A stretch of DNA of 64,000 nt, taken from Gordionus sp. m RMFG-2023. Lineage: Eukaryota > Nematomorpha > Gordioida > Chordodea > Parachordodidae. The stretch covers positions 3,877,743 to 3,941,742 of the forward strand of contig NC_088778.1 in NCBI RefSeq assembly GCF_954871325.1. Reading direction: 5' to 3'. Shown here one piece after another: positions 1 through 13,500 of this stretch (position 1 is the stretch's first letter; every line of letters begins with the position of its first letter). A program made the position numbers and the translations under genes. The notes under the pieces were generated by a model. That model saw only the letters and a list, made by a program, of their open reading frames with translations. It ran no database searches and was not told the DNA's origin.

Positions 1-178
1 AAACTGGTTGGAGATTTGAAATGGGACCCTCAAACTCCATTTAAACACTCCCTAAGACGTTTTACCCCAGCTCCTTTAGTTACTCTAAGAACTGTTAAAA
101 GTGATACGATTGTTGGTTTATCACCTGAAACTATAAAAATATCTAATTTAACTTACCCTAAAAATTGGAAGTTTACAG
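1..178 (+). CDS. 3' part of an unrecognised coding exon, cut by the window edge
   Basis: Frame 1 is open from base 1 to a TAA at 208-210. The peptide is well mixed (KLVGDLKWDPQTPF at the start, then a Ser/Thr/Pro/Arg-rich stretch), unlike the Lys/Asn/Phe/Ile noise of random frames here. A CAG|GTAATT site gives a good splice donor after base 178 (phase 1), so either the exon ends there or the protein ends at 210. I do not recognise the product. No start can be assigned because the exon enters from outside the window. Confidence 0.35.
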
Positions 179-210
179 GTAATTATGCTATCATATATTT
201 TAACCAATAA

Positions 211-1284
211 TCACTGAACAAATTGATGTTATTTAATAATTTTTTTACAAATTTTCCCTATTAAAATATTTTCTCTTCTTGTTATGATTCTCTGTCTATT
301 TTTTAAATTTATTATTCATGTGAAAATTTATTATTATTTCAAATATAAAAATATAAAGTAATTATTGTTTTTGTTATGTGTATTATGAACATGACTAAAA
401 AGATATATTATGTAATTTGACCCTGTCAATGAAGTAGATATTCATAATTCGTTTAAATTTTTTCAATATAAATAATAATGGCCAATATTAACCCTTCAAT
501 ACTCTAATGGATAAAATAAAGTATTTACACTGGTGTAGGTTTAATACCCCAATTTTAAATGAAATCCATTTCCCATTCATTAATTTATTTTTTGATATAA
601 GATAGAACTAAGGTAAACTCTTTAAAATGTATATTTATTTTAATTTATAAACCTTCTTAGATATAAAATGTTAAGCCAAAGTTTTCTAAAATAGGGAAAT
701 TTAACTATATATAAATTTTTTTTAAATTATATATTAAAACGAAAACATTTCATAAAAATATAATTTATTTATCAAAAAAAATGAAAAAAATAATAATTAA
801 TTACCTATCCTAACTAAAATTTTAAAAAATAAAACTTATAAATTTTCTCTATTGTGGTTTCAATAAACCTCAACTAGTCATGGAATGCATAATCTCAAAA
901 ATAAATTAGATTCGGAATATAGATTCCCAAGATATATTTAATGAAAAACAGTGAAAATTCTAGTTCAGAATAATTAACCGTTTTTTTAAATATTATATCT
1001 ATTCTAGTATTTTTGAGGTGCTATATACCAACCCCTGAATGCTTTAATGAGGGAAGACATTTCTTTTAAAATTAAAATATTCATTTATTATACCTCTTAA
1101 AAATAATAAAACCAAATTTAAAATTAATATTATATTGAATAGTTTATGTTGTTGTTTTTGTGTAAAATATTTATTTTTCATTATTATTAATTATCATATG
1201 AATAAGAAAAAGAATATTTTTTTGATATGAAATAAAATAAAAAATCAATTGCACTAATTATTTTGACATTAAATTTCGATAACT
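211..1284. other. AT-rich spacer, nothing recognised
   Basis: Long A/T runs on both strands, no open frame of protein-like composition, and no terminal repeats that I could pair. Confidence 0.6.
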
Positions 1285-1292
1285 ATTAGCAT

Positions 1293-2934
1293 TAGAGAAC
1301 TGCAAAGTAATTTTTTTGCAACCCGAGCCCGACCCGAGCCCGAATTTAAAATTTTTTTTTGTCCGAGCCCGACCCGAGCCCGAGCACACATTTTTTAATC
1401 CGACCCGACCCGAGCCCGACCCGAATAAAATTTTGCAATTTAAGTTTTAATATTATAAACCAAAAAAAAATTTATGTGTATTTATTCAGTTCAGCCACCT
1501 TAAATAAAAGTTTATTTGACGGCCATAATCTATTCAAGATATATATTAAGTTGCATTTTTAAAATTTGTAAAAAATATTATAAAACGATTAAAATACAAG
1601 CGAATTTAAAAATTATAACGATTATATAATAAGCATCATTTATGCGAATATAGATATGATGTAAAAGTTAATAAATATATAAAAAATATAATGAACATAT
1701 TATATTATATATTGACCTCATCAATATCATTATCAAAATTATCACAAAGTGAATAATTATGATATATAAATAAAGAGGCGTCCAGTTTATCTGGCTTTAA
1801 ACGAGTCCTTCTCTCCTCAAAGGCCCTACCAGCAGCTGAAAACGCCCTTTCACTGCTAGCCGACGAAGCAGGGATAGCCAGGAATTTAAGAGCTAAAATA
1901 CTTAAATTTGGAAACTCATAATGGTTTGTTTTCCACCATTTTAAAATATTATCGTCATCAACACATAATTTCGGATCTAGATATTTTTTTAGCTCGTCAA
2001 CTTCGGCGCTAGCATCAGAATACGCATTGTCAGCCTCCCATAGAGAGAAGTCCAAAAACGTATCTACCACCTCTGTAGTTTCTTAAGAAAAAAATATTCA
2101 ATAATAATATTAAGATATATATTTACACTATTATTTTTTAATAATTTTACATATTTGATGATTAATATTTTTTTTGATATATGATATTTTTTTATAAAAT
2201 TTATGTAATTATCATTATTCAACATTGATTTAATAAAATTTGAATTTTTTGAATTTTATTTAGTGATAATAAAATAATTAAAGGAAGTACTGAAAAAGAA
2301 AATTTTATTTCAGTAATTTTAGGAAAATTTGTCTAACTTTTTTTTGGAAGTAAATATTAATCTAAGATTTTGTATTTATTATCTCCAATATTTTTTAAAT
2401 ATATACTCAAAATTTTAGATCTCAATTTTTAATATGTTTTGAGATATATCTAATCAAAATTTGGGGTAAAATAGACCCCACCTTTGTAGTTAAGGGAGTT
2501 TTTTCTACCTTTGTAGTGAAGGGTTAAAACAAATGTTAAAAAAGACAATGTATAGGCTAGTTAAATAATAAATAAAACTTACATAAAATATGTCTTATCT
2601 TGTAATTTACGAGAAACACAATTTAGTAATAAAATAGTTTGGTATCCGGTTGTTAGGTTTATAAAATAATAATTAATAATGACATGACATTTTAATCCTA
2701 AAATGTGATAAATATTAAATAATATGATTTTATAATTAATATTATAAATTATAATAACTATTTAAGATATTAATATTATTATATATATTTTCGGGTCGGG
2801 TCGCGTTTTCGGGTCGGACAGCTTTTTCAACCCGACCCGAGCCCGAACCCGAGAAATTTTTTTTTGATGTCCGAACCCGACCCGAGGCTCGGGTCGGGTC
2901 GGGTCTGGCTACGGACAGCCCGTGCAGTTCTCTA
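1293..2934 (-). mobile_element. hAT transposon remnant with intact ends
   Basis: The element has 12-bp perfect terminal inverted repeats, TAGAGAACTGCA at 1293-1304 and its complement at 2923-2934. It is flanked by an exact 8-bp duplication, ATTAGCAT, at 1285-1292 and 2935-2942, which fits the hAT target consensus nTnnnnAn. Just inside both ends are GC-rich subterminal blocks built from iterated CCCGA/GCCCGA units (1320-1425 and 2790-2905), in opposite orientation. Only the C-terminal part of a transposase survives, on the minus strand. At 1.64 kb it is an internally deleted derivative that would need transposase supplied in trans. The perfect duplications suggest a fairly young insertion. Confidence 0.92.
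1705..2070 (-). pseudogene. hAT transposase C-terminal fragment (hATC dimerisation domain)
   Basis: About 120 codons carry the family hallmark: a WW-type block (ILKWWKTN), YEFPNLSILALKFLAIPAS, then SSERAFSAAG and RRTRLKPDKL, as in the dimerisation and C-terminal catalytic region of hAT transposases. The N-terminal zinc finger and first catalytic Asp region are absent, so this is a fragment. It ends in a normal stop at 1705. It lies inside the 1293-2934 element and reads on its minus strand. Family assignment is firm; the subfamily is not. Confidence 0.88.
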
Positions 2935-2942
2935 ATTAGCAT

Positions 2943-4680
2943 TACATTTCAAAAATAATATATATTTTTTTTGTATCTAATATAGATATCCAACCTCTTT
3001 TGAAAATTACAACTAAAATTAGATCAGATTTAAGATAATATTATAAATTCACTTTTATTTTTTTTTAATACCAAGATATTTATTATGTTCAATTTTTTTT
3101 TTAAATTAAGTTTTGTATTTTATATTATTTCGAGGTTATTATAAAAAGTGTATGTCACAATGTCCTTAGATTATTTTTGGCAATCGTAAATATTAATTTG
3201 AAAAACAATAAGAAAATACTTGTATTTGTAAAGCGAAAATATATGTAAAATGTAAATGAAAGGCCTATTTATAGTTAATTAAATATATTCTTGGCAAATG
3301 CTCTCACTGATTTGTTCATATTGGCAATAAATTCAAAGCAGGGCAATATATTTTTTTTTGCCAATGATGTTAGTTATAAAGAAAATGTGATTAATCAATG
3401 ATAATGTTAGGTTATCTATCATAAAAATTATTATCATAGTATATCAAAACCATCGCGGCATTATATAGGCGAATTTAATACAAGACTTATCAAAAATATA
3501 TCACAATATAAGGGTAATTTACAAGATAATAAAATTAAAAAGAGAATGAATGTCTTAAAACAACATTAAAATCAATGGTTTTTTTAATCTAGTTTATCAA
3601 ATATTAATGCTTTTTCAACGGAATATTTAAAAAATTATTTACAATGTCCAATTCTTATTTTAGATAGAAAACATAGAAAATTTAGCTAAAATATTTTTTT
3701 AAATAAAAGCTTTTAAATATTTTTTTTTATTGTCAATTTACTGATATATTGCAATAAATAAGTCATTTTTTTTAATGCCAATATAGTGCTTATAACAATT
3801 GTTTTAAATATCGTGATTTTTCTTATTTTCCGAGAATATGTCAACTATCACATTTATTTTGAGATCTGCGCTTCATACAAAATTAATTAAGTCATCGTAT
3901 ATGACAGTTATCCCATATTTTTTAAAAATATTTTTCCCATACTTTATACACACGTGACATTCAAAACGTCATTAACTTCTCTTTCTTTTTTTTATAGTCT
4001 AAACCTAATTGCACACGAACATATGCAATTATTACAATTTATATTAACGAGAATAATATATTGTTTCTAACCAAGATTTACTAACGTCATAATTAATTTA
4101 ACTGTTTTGAAGTAGAGATAAATAAACAGATACTTTTTTGTTAAAAAGGAGTTAATGAAATTTTAACAAAGTACAATTAATAGTGGCCATGACCTTCATT
4201 TAATTAAAGAATTTTACAAGTTTCTTATTATTTTTTTAAAAAAATAATTTTAAAATAATTTGATTATTTTTCCCCTCTTTACGTATATATGATATCAAAG
4301 CAATGATTACGAAGACTGATAATTTGGCGAGCAATAGAAACCATATCATGTCCTTGTCGTAAATTTTGCTTATATTAATCTTTTTTTTTTTCAAGAATCT
4401 GTGTATATACCTATTCCCATGAAAAAAAAAGAAGGTTAAATCCCATCTAAGAACATTAGAAATATTAAAGATTTTTTGGAACTCACTCTTAAATGTTAGA
4501 ATTCAAGATCGATATTACAGCTGAATGTAATAATGGGAACGCAGTAAATTTTCGGAGAATATGTTTAGCCACATTACCAAAAAAAAAGATTAAAAATATT
4601 TGCTAGTGGTGCTTTTTGGGGTTTTTATAATCATTAATTTTAATTTCAAGTATAATGGGGCAGGGTAAAAATTTACTAGT
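2943..4680. other. AT-rich spacer, nothing recognised
   Basis: No gene, RNA or paired terminal repeats seen. The reading frames are short and of low complexity. Confidence 0.55.
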
Positions 4681-4684
4681 GATC

Positions 4685-5325
4685 TACATCGGGCCTAATT
4701 TTTCGAGCCCGGCCCGTATTTTTTTAAAAAAAGTTTTGCCGACCCGGCCCGTACTTATTTAAATAATAGAAATTATTTTTTTATAATTACTCAAAATAAA
4801 AGACACGTATGTTATATGGCGTCTAGTTATATAAATAAATCAAAATATTTTTATTTTACATAAAAAATTCGATATTAAAATTGATATTTTAAAAAATTTC
4901 CAAGACTTCGGGCCGAACGTTCGCATATCTCTACGTTTAATTACGTGAATAATATTAAAGTATTTAAAAATAAATTTATGATGGTAAACTTATTCATTTT
5001 TTTTTTAAATATAATGATATTACTTACAAATTTAAAGCGTTTGAAGTGGTTTTTTTTATTTCAAAAAAATTTAAATTTAGAAGGTTAAAATTATTATTTT
5101 TTTTAAATATTCAACATTTACAAAAAAGAAAAAAAAATTGTATTAATATTTTAAAAACACAAAGAAAAAAAACGTTAACAAATTAGCGCGATTTAATTAT
5201 ACAATAAAACAAAACGCCATAATTTGAAAGTAGTGGTACCATTTGTAAGGCCCGGTCCAGATTTAAAAAAAAAATTTTATCAACCCGGCCCGGGTAAATT
5301 GAAAAAAATTAAAATACGGCCCGGG
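4685..5325. mobile_element. Probable nonautonomous element with GC-rich inverted ends
   Basis: GGCCCGTATTT-type units at about 4685-4765 recur in the opposite orientation at about 5245-5325, separated by AT-rich filler with no transposase. This matches the subterminal architecture of the hAT at 1293-2934, though the sequence differs. No target duplication could be fixed, so the limits are approximate. Confidence 0.4.
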
Positions 5326-5397
5326 TGTCTCTTCTATTAAGCTCATTTTCTGTTATTATGATCAGATTATTTTTAATTTTTATAAATGTTACTTTAA

Positions 5398-5855
5398 AAT
5401 CTAAATGTATTCCATCATGTTTAGAATACCCAACCCGAGTTAGAATACTTTGTCAGGAACTTTCTAACTTAGTTATTTATATTCCGTTTTTTCCCCCAAA
5501 GATTTTTCATAATTAATTATAAATGACTCCAAAAGTTCCTGACAAAATATATCTAGAATTCTAGTTAGAATACTTTGTCAGGAACTTTCTAACTTATAGT
5601 TATATTTATATACGTTTTTTTTCCCCAAAGATTTTTCATAATTAATTATAAATGACTCCAAAAGTTCCTGACAAAATATATCTCTAGAATTCTAGTTAGA
5701 ATACTTTGTCAGGAACTTTCTAACTTATAGATATTTATATTCGTTTTTTTCCCCAAAGATTTTTCATAACTAATTATAAATGACTCAAAAGTTTCCTGAC
5801 AAAATATATCTAGAATTCTGGGGGTACGTATTCCAAACATGGTGGAATATACATT
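5398..5855. repeat. Three-unit tandem array of fold-back units inside outer inverted repeats
   Basis: Units lie at 5438-5562, 5563-5693 and 5694-5820 (125, 131 and 127 bp). Each begins with TTTGTCAGGAACTTT and ends with the inverted AAAGTTCCTGACAAA, so each can fold on itself. The array is bracketed by an outer inverted pair, AAATGTATTCCATCATGTTT near 5404 and its complement near 5855. The whole block resembles a MITE whose interior was tandemly triplicated. Confidence 0.8.
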
Positions 5856-5859
5856 TCCG

Positions 5860-6799
5860 TAAAATCAGATTTTTAAATTTAAATAAAACCTGCTCAAAAA
5901 ATAATTTAAAGTTGAAAAAATAACACATTGCTTGCGGGGAAAAACACATTGAAGCTAACATAAATAATTGGCGATTTAAAATATTTAGCTTTAATATTGA
6001 AAAGAATTTAAAATACGGCATGGCAGTGGACCTCAATCTCTGATTTAATATATATATTATATTCAATTTAATTCTGAGTGGACCTTTAGCCATGTTTATT
6101 TAAGAGGTCATCTGGAAATGAGGCAATAAAAAAAAAATAGTAAGAATTTCAACAAAAAAAGAAGTAAATCAAACGAATTTTTAGTAAATAGTATAGGTAC
6201 AAAAACTGTTCCCATGATCAAGCCACTTTGATAGATAAACAAAAGGGTTAATGAGTTTATCGAAGAAACTTTTAGATTATAAACTTATGAATAAACTACA
6301 AGAACGATATTTATTATATACTAAAAAAAATAGAAAGAAGAGAAAATAGGTAAATAAATATAGATTTTAATGGAAAAAAATATATGTAGGCCACAGCTAG
6401 TGTCGTTAAATGGCTCGATTTAAAAAAAAATCCAATATATTTGCAAATCACCCCAAAAATCTTACAAAAATAAATATTATTTCTGAGAGCTCAGTATTTG
6501 AAACATCCTGCTGCCTGAATATAAAATCTGCTACCGTTTTGTATGGTTTAATTAAAGAAGATATGAGAGGCATAAAATAATGAATTATTAGTGGTTAAAA
6601 GCATCCAAGAAACGAGGAAAGGAAGATGTGTAAAATAAACCACTAGGTCATAATTTGGTCTTCTTAACCTTATACGAAGATAGTTTTCGATAAATGGAAA
6701 TATTGTTACGAATGTAAAATATAGAACGTTAATAATGATTTTTATTAATATCCGAGAGCTAAAGTAAACGCTGAAATCTATTTTAATATTATAAGAGTT
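5860..6799. other. Spacer downstream of POLH
   Basis: AT-rich and without coding signal. A short piece at about 6395-6430 (GTCGTTAAATGGCTCGATT) matches the end of the dispersed TGTTGTTAAACGGCTC MITE family. Confidence 0.5.
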
Positions 6800-6805
6800 T
6801 TTATT
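6800..6805 (-). terminator. Candidate poly(A) signal of POLH
   Basis: AATAAA on the minus strand, about 140 nt downstream of the POLH stop at 6944. No cleavage site can be judged from sequence alone. Confidence 0.35.
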
Positions 6806-6943
6806 CGAGTATTATGCATGATAAATATAAATTAAGAAGTAGAGTATACAATAAATAGTAATAGGTAATCGAATAACTTTTCTCTTAAAAAAAATACTAA
6901 GGACATGATTTCGTTGTTGGAAAAACCAACTCCCTCCTACAAT

Positions 6944-7590
6944 TCAATCGCTCTGAGGAGGAAGGTTAAAAAATTTGGTAATGTCCGCTTTACGTTCGCC
7001 AATCTTGATTCGTTTTTTACTCTTATTAGCAACGCCCGCAGCATTCTTAACTTTGTGCTTAACAGTGTTCTTGTTATTTTTAAGCGTTTGACCACTTTTC
7101 CTGGTGCGTAGATTGGTGGCCGGGGAATCGTCATACAAATTTTTCCCCCTTTTCTCTCTGTCAACTAACTCACGTTGCTTGATTTTTTTCTTAGCGGCCA
7201 TCTCTTTGTAGTCTAGATTGTCCCGAATTTCCCATTTTATGCTTTCCGGTAACGATTCGAAAACTTCTTTATCCATTTCCTGCCACGAAGTGGGCGATAC
7301 ATTTTGGCCAAGTAAATCTGATTCCGCTTTACTATTTTTATTATCCACAGTTTTAGCAAGTTTGGAAGGCGAAGCGGACGATTCCGTAATCGTATTAATA
7401 GACGTAGAGGGGGGTATGGGCGAAACATGGGCACCAGCTCTGGGAGATTTTTTGCGTGATGGAGATGTTGGTGCGGTAACGAAAGTGTTGATATTGCTAT
7501 TCCTACCATTTTTAGGATGCGCCGGAACAAAGTTGTTGGCGGATATTGTGATATTAGTTATGGGTGGGCCCCTTAATATTATTATTTTTT
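6944..7590 (-). CDS. POLH: C-terminal exon with ubiquitin-binding motif and PIP box, assigned to POLH
   Basis: The frame is open from about 7590 to the stop at 6944 (about 215 codons). It starts with a Ser/Thr/Pro/Asn-rich linker. Then comes MDKEVFESLPESIKWEI, which fits the UBM ubiquitin-binding motif of REV1, Pol iota and plant Pol eta (Leu-Pro core). Basic nuclear-localisation clusters follow, and the end is RKADITKFF, a PCNA-interacting (PIP-like) box. That linker-UBM-NLS-PIP order is the tail of a Y-family polymerase. No other polymerase is in the window and the strand and order fit POLH, so I assign it there. The acceptor is unresolved: TTAAG at about 7575 is in phase with exon 8 but lacks a pyrimidine tract. 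Confidence 0.68.
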
Positions 7591-10500
7591 TTTTTTCAAA
7601 TATCTATTTAACATTCATAATAATTCATAATGGATAGTAATGCATCAACAATACTAACACTCATCATTGGTTTCGAATCGATATTGTTGTACAAGCCATG
7701 ACTGTATATTGAGATACCCTGCGTTCATAGTTTGCGCAAATTCGCAGCAGTTATATTAAATATTATATTTATATATACATCGGCACGAATATGCGCTAAT
7801 TATGAATGCAGGGTTAGATGGTAAAATAATGTTCTATGTGCCCTCCACTATGACTTTCACTAGATGCACACTTACGGAAAACACGTGACAGCAATGGGGG
7901 GGGGGTTAGAAGAGAGCTTGAAAAAGAAGTCTAATCATTCGTATTGAATAATAAAAAATTATAAATAATTATCTTAAAACAAAAAATGTATTCTGGAGCA
8001 AAATGAATGGGAATCAAACCCCGGTTCGAATTGCGAGACATGTGAAGCAAACCGGATTTATTATATAATTAAACTTTCTTTTTTGGGCGGAGGGATCTCT
8101 GATTTTTAATGGATTGCTATATTCACAAAAATGGCTAATCATTAAAATAGTAAACGATATGTTTAGGTCCAACTATAGTAAATAACCGGGTTTATGGCGT
8201 TCCTACAAATTTAGACCGATAATTTATATATTTTTAAATGGTGAATTTAAGAAGTGTACATAACATTCAAGATCCGCCATTTTGTGTTGAAACATTTACT
8301 AAAAAAATATTATTACAAGCCAGGAGATTTTGCTCATGGAAGGCAGAAATGTTTGGATATCCATTAAATCTCGAAGCTCGCGTAATGTTATTTTGGCTAA
8401 AATCTTAATTTTAAAATTGGCTAAATCGAGCCGTTTAACAAAACTATCGCCATCTAAGGATGTTTAAAAGAATTTCAATTGGTGTCCATTACAGCCAATG
8501 GCATAGTTTGCATTAATGTCACTTCCGGTTATAAAAATTTTATTTTATTTCTACGGCTCACAGCTGATTTTTTTGTTCGTTTGTTGTTAAATAGTCGAGT
8601 TCATTCTTCGACTCAGAGTTGGTTTAGTTGACTAAGTTCACAACTCAAGATATGAACTAGAGGACGAATATTTCATAATTACCTTTATTTAAAAAAATAA
8701 TATTTATTTTCGTTTTTTTTTTGAAATAAAATTAAGAATTTGTAGTTAATTTTTTGAATAAGAACCTGTGTTTTCTTATGTGATAACAAAATATATATTT
8801 GTATATGAATCATTAAAATGTAACAATCATTATTTTAATTATAATGTGATATCAGCTAAATAAAGTTTTTTACCCCGTTTCTGTATCTACATACGTTTTT
8901 AAACGATGTATTTAGTAATATTAAATATTACTTTTTAAGATATTCAAAATTAAATATAATGTATTTAAGAATTTTGGCGTTTCTAAAAAGGTCCATATCT
9001 CATCAGCCCAGATTTAAGGAAAAAAACCTTTTGAATATTATATCTAAAAAATAATAAATAAACATATGTTACAAAAAAAAGTTAAATAAATATAATATAA
9101 ATTTTATTAATTAATTTTTAAATATATATTTCTTATATTTTAATAATAATTTATTTTTTTACACATTCATATTTAAAATTATTATATGATAACAACATTA
9201 TTAAAAAAAATCATTTTCCTATATTTTTTTTTATTTCACATCTTTCCATACTAAAATGTCGTACCTAAGATAGTGATGAAGATACAGCAAACCTCTACTA
9301 GATAATATGGATCTCAACTTGGAGTTATAATTATGTAGCAATTTTTTTGCAATTATAAGTGCGTGTCCTTGCATACAAACAAGATCTTCTGGATGATCAA
9401 GATCAAGACATTAATATGAGTCAGATATCAATAATATATCTTATTCCTCGATTAGTACATCGATAGTTAGTACTTCCTTTAATACAATGAGCCTGTTTGA
9501 ATTAAGCTCCCTAACAAAAATGGCCGAGTGTGTAAAATGTGAGGTGGGTAGGGATAGATTTTGAAGGGCGTTTGCTACCATGCATGTAGTAAAACCTTTT
9601 ATGGTTTATCCGTTAAAAAGGTATTTAAAAAATTATACTAAAATTATTTATTTTATATTTAGATAAAAATTCAAGCATATTATCATGCTATTCAATTAAA
9701 CAAAAAAATACCAAAATCATGGATTATTAATAAAATGGCCGGTGAAGAATGGTTTTCTTCATTTATGAGAAGAAATCCAAGATTATCTCTAAGATCTCCG
9801 GAAGCTACAAGTTTAGCTCGAGCGGCTGGTTTTAATCAAGAGGCTGTTCTATATTTTTTTAATCTTTATAAGGGAATACTAGATAAAGACCTATGTCAAT
9901 TTACAATATGGACGAAACAGGCTTGACAACTGTGCAAAATCCATCAAAAATTGTTGCGCAGAAGGGTCAGAAACAAGTCGGATCCATCACTTCCGCAGAG
10001 CGAGGCACTCTAGTAACAATGGCGCTGGCTGTTAACGCTTTAGGGAATTATATTCCCCCGATGTTTATTTTTCCGCGTAAAAAATATTATAATCATTTTG
10101 TTAGAGACGGTCCTCAGGGATGTATTGGCGCATCCAACGGATCGGGTTGGATGCAAGAGGAGGAATTTATTATGTTTTTAAGTCACATTGTTTCTCATAC
10201 AAGATGTAGCCAAAAATTTAAAATTTTACTAATTTTGAATAATCATATATCCCACCAATCATATAATGCGATTCAATATTGTATAGATAATGGTATAATA
10301 CTTTTATCTCTTCCTCCACACTGTACTCATAAATTGCAACCCTTAGACAGGACAGTCTATGGGCCTTTAAAAAATTTTTATAATAATGGGATAGATTCAT
10401 GGATGCGAAATCATCGTGGAATCTCTTTTTCTCTTTATGATATTCCCTCTATTGTAAAGGATATTTTACCTTTAGCAGCCTCTTCAAAAAATATTCAAAA

Positions 10501-13500
10501 GGGATTTGAATCTCGTGGAATATATCCCTACTATGAAAATATTTTTCGGGAGGAGGATTTTATTCCTTCATCAAATGATGAAAGATCGTTTATATTAGGA
10601 GAAAGTTCAGGACATCCGCCTTCAAATTCGTCAATTATGTTAATTCCTAGCTCTTCTACTAATTCTCTTCCCATGCTTTATTTGTATAATATTCTATTTA
10701 CAATTATAACATATAAAATAACAATCTTTTTTGGCACATGACCCATGCGCCCAACCTTTACATACTCGACATTGAAACCAATCCTCAAAATTATGAAAAT
10801 TTTTATAATCTTGTTTACATATAATACACACATCTTTTATTAATTTTTTAACAATATTTTTTTTTGATTTTTTATTCTTTTCTTTAAATAAAAGTTCACT
10901 CTTGAATGCGGATGAGGTAAAGATCTCAGCCTTTTTTTTCCTTGATCCTTTAGTTTGCGAATTACCAGATGAGATTGATATCGGAGTAAATGACGGACCT
11001 GGGAGAGTATTGTTTGAAGGGACAGTATCCCTAATTGAGATATTAGTAGAGGGGCTAGGAATAGAAGAAAAAGTGGAGCTAGAAATTAACATAATTGACG
11101 AATTTGAAGGCGAATGTCCTGAACTTTCTCCTAATATAAACGATCTTTCATCATTTGATGAAGGAATAAAATCCTCCTCCCGAAAAATATTTTCATTGTA
11201 GGGATATATTCCACGAGATTCAAATCCCTTTTGAGATATTTTGTTAGAAAGAAAGAAAGCTAGCTAGAAAGAAAGAAAGAGGCAAGGTAAAATATCCTTT
11301 ACAATAGAGGGAATATCATAAAGAGAAAAAGAGATTCCACGATGATTTCGCATCCATGAATCTATCCAATTATTATAAAAAATTTTTAAAGGCCCATAGA
11401 CTGTCCTATCTAAGGGATGCAATTTATGAGTACAGTGTGGAGGAAGAGATAAAAGTATTATACCATTATCTATACAATATTGAATCGCATTATATGATTG
11501 GTGGGATATATGATTATTCAAAATTAGTAAAATTTTAAATTTTTGGCTACATCTTGTATGAGAAACAATGTGACTTAAAAACATAATAAATTCCTCCTCT
11601 TGCATCCAACCCGATCCGTTGGATGCGCCAATACATCCCTGAGGACCGTCTCTAACAAAATGATTATAATATTTTTTACGCGGAAAAATAAACATCGGGG
11701 GAATATAATTCCCTAAAGCGTTAACAGCCAGCGCCATTGTTACTAGAGTGCCTCGCTCTGCGGAAGTGATGGATCCGACTTGTTTCTGACCCTTCTGCGC
11801 AACAATTTTTGATGGATTTTGCACAGTTGTCAAGCCTGTTTCGTCCATATTGTAAATTGACATAGGTCTTTATCTAGTATTCCCTTATAAAGATTAAAAA
11901 AATATAGAACAGCCTCTTGATTAAAACCAGCCGCTCCAGCTAAACTTGTAGCTTCCGGAGATCTTAGAGATAATCTTGGATTTCTTCTCATAAATGAAGA
12001 AAACCATTCTTCACCGGCCATTTTATTAATAATCCATGATTTTGGTATTTTTTTGTTTAATTGAATAGCATGATAAAATGCTTGAATTTTTATCTAAATA
12101 TAAAATAAATAATTTTAGTATAATTTTTTAAATACCTTTTTAACGGATAAATCATAAAAGGTTTTACTACATGCAATTAGATATTCAACAATTTTATTTT
12201 CTTCATCATCATCAAAAATTTTTTGTTTATTATCTTGGCCTATCTTGGGCATAGTGCCAACCAGTTTGTATTTTTTGTAATATCTTAAAAAATTTGTTGC
12301 AGGTATACCTAATAAAATATATAATAAATTTACTCAAAATTTATCTAATTGTATATTTAAATATATAACATCATTTGAATATCCTGAAAACTAAAATGTT
12401 CATATCCAATAAAATGTATTAATTTGAATCATATTATACTGTTAATTATAATTAATATTTATATATAAATATTGTTTGCTTCACATAATTTATATTAAAA
12501 AATTGATCTTATCATCAGGCTAAAGTTTATTTACTAAAATGTTCATCCAATAAGATGTATTAATTTGAATCATATTATACTGTTAATTATAATTAATATA
12601 TATAAATATTTGTTTGCTTCACATAATTTATATTAAAAAATTGATCTTATTATCAAGCTAAAGTTTATTTACTAAAATGTTCATATCCAATAAGATGTAT
12701 TAATTTGAATCATATTATACTGTTAATTATAATTAATATATATAAATATTTGTTTGCTTCACATAATTTATATTAAAAAATTGATCTTATCATCAGGCTT
12801 AAGTTTATTTACTAAAATGTTCATATCCAATAAGATGTATTAATTTGAATCATATTATACTGTTAATTATAATTAATATATATAAATATTTGTTTGCTTC
12901 ACATAATTTATATTAAAAAATTGATCTTATTATCAAGCTAAAGTTTATTTACTAAAATGTTCATATCCAATAAGATGTATTAATTTGAATCATATTATAC
13001 TGTTAATTATAATTAATATATATAAATATTTGTTTGCTTCACATAATTTATATTAAATAATTGATCTTATTATCAGGCTAAAATTTATATATGCAATATA
13101 TCTATGACAATATATATTTAATTATCACAATATATATATATATACAAAGATTTTATTTGCAAGATATTTATTTAGGTCTGCTATTATATTAAAATTGAAA
13201 TGTATTATGAAAAATTACATGAATAAATTTATATAATAATTATTATTTTTATATTACATTTATAAAATATTATATTTTAACCTGTAATAGTTAATATTTT
13301 TCTTGATGAGATCTTATTTTCATATAGTCTAATAGCTTCTTCAAAATCACTATTACTAAATATTTTCCTGTTTTGAATTTTTCGTATATATCGGCGTACC
13401 ATATTAATATTATAAACATTAATTGATTGCGCCGACTAGCCACGATTCTACTAACCTCAATATGGTAATATTACTAATATAATCTTAACATATATTTAAG

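Noticed and set aside
1359-1562. Plus-strand frame rich in DPSP
   Set aside because: It is the translation of the CCCGA subterminal array of the hAT element, not a protein.
7218-7637. 139-codon plus-strand frame
   Set aside because: Shadow of the minus-strand POLH C-terminal exon, whose UBM and PIP motifs show the true frame.
10902-11201. 99-codon plus-strand acidic frame
   Set aside because: Antisense of the pogo transposase C-terminus (10694-11092, minus).
12390-13089. CRISPR-like regular repeats
   Set aside because: The units are contiguous 140-bp tandem copies without unique spacers, in a eukaryotic intron.
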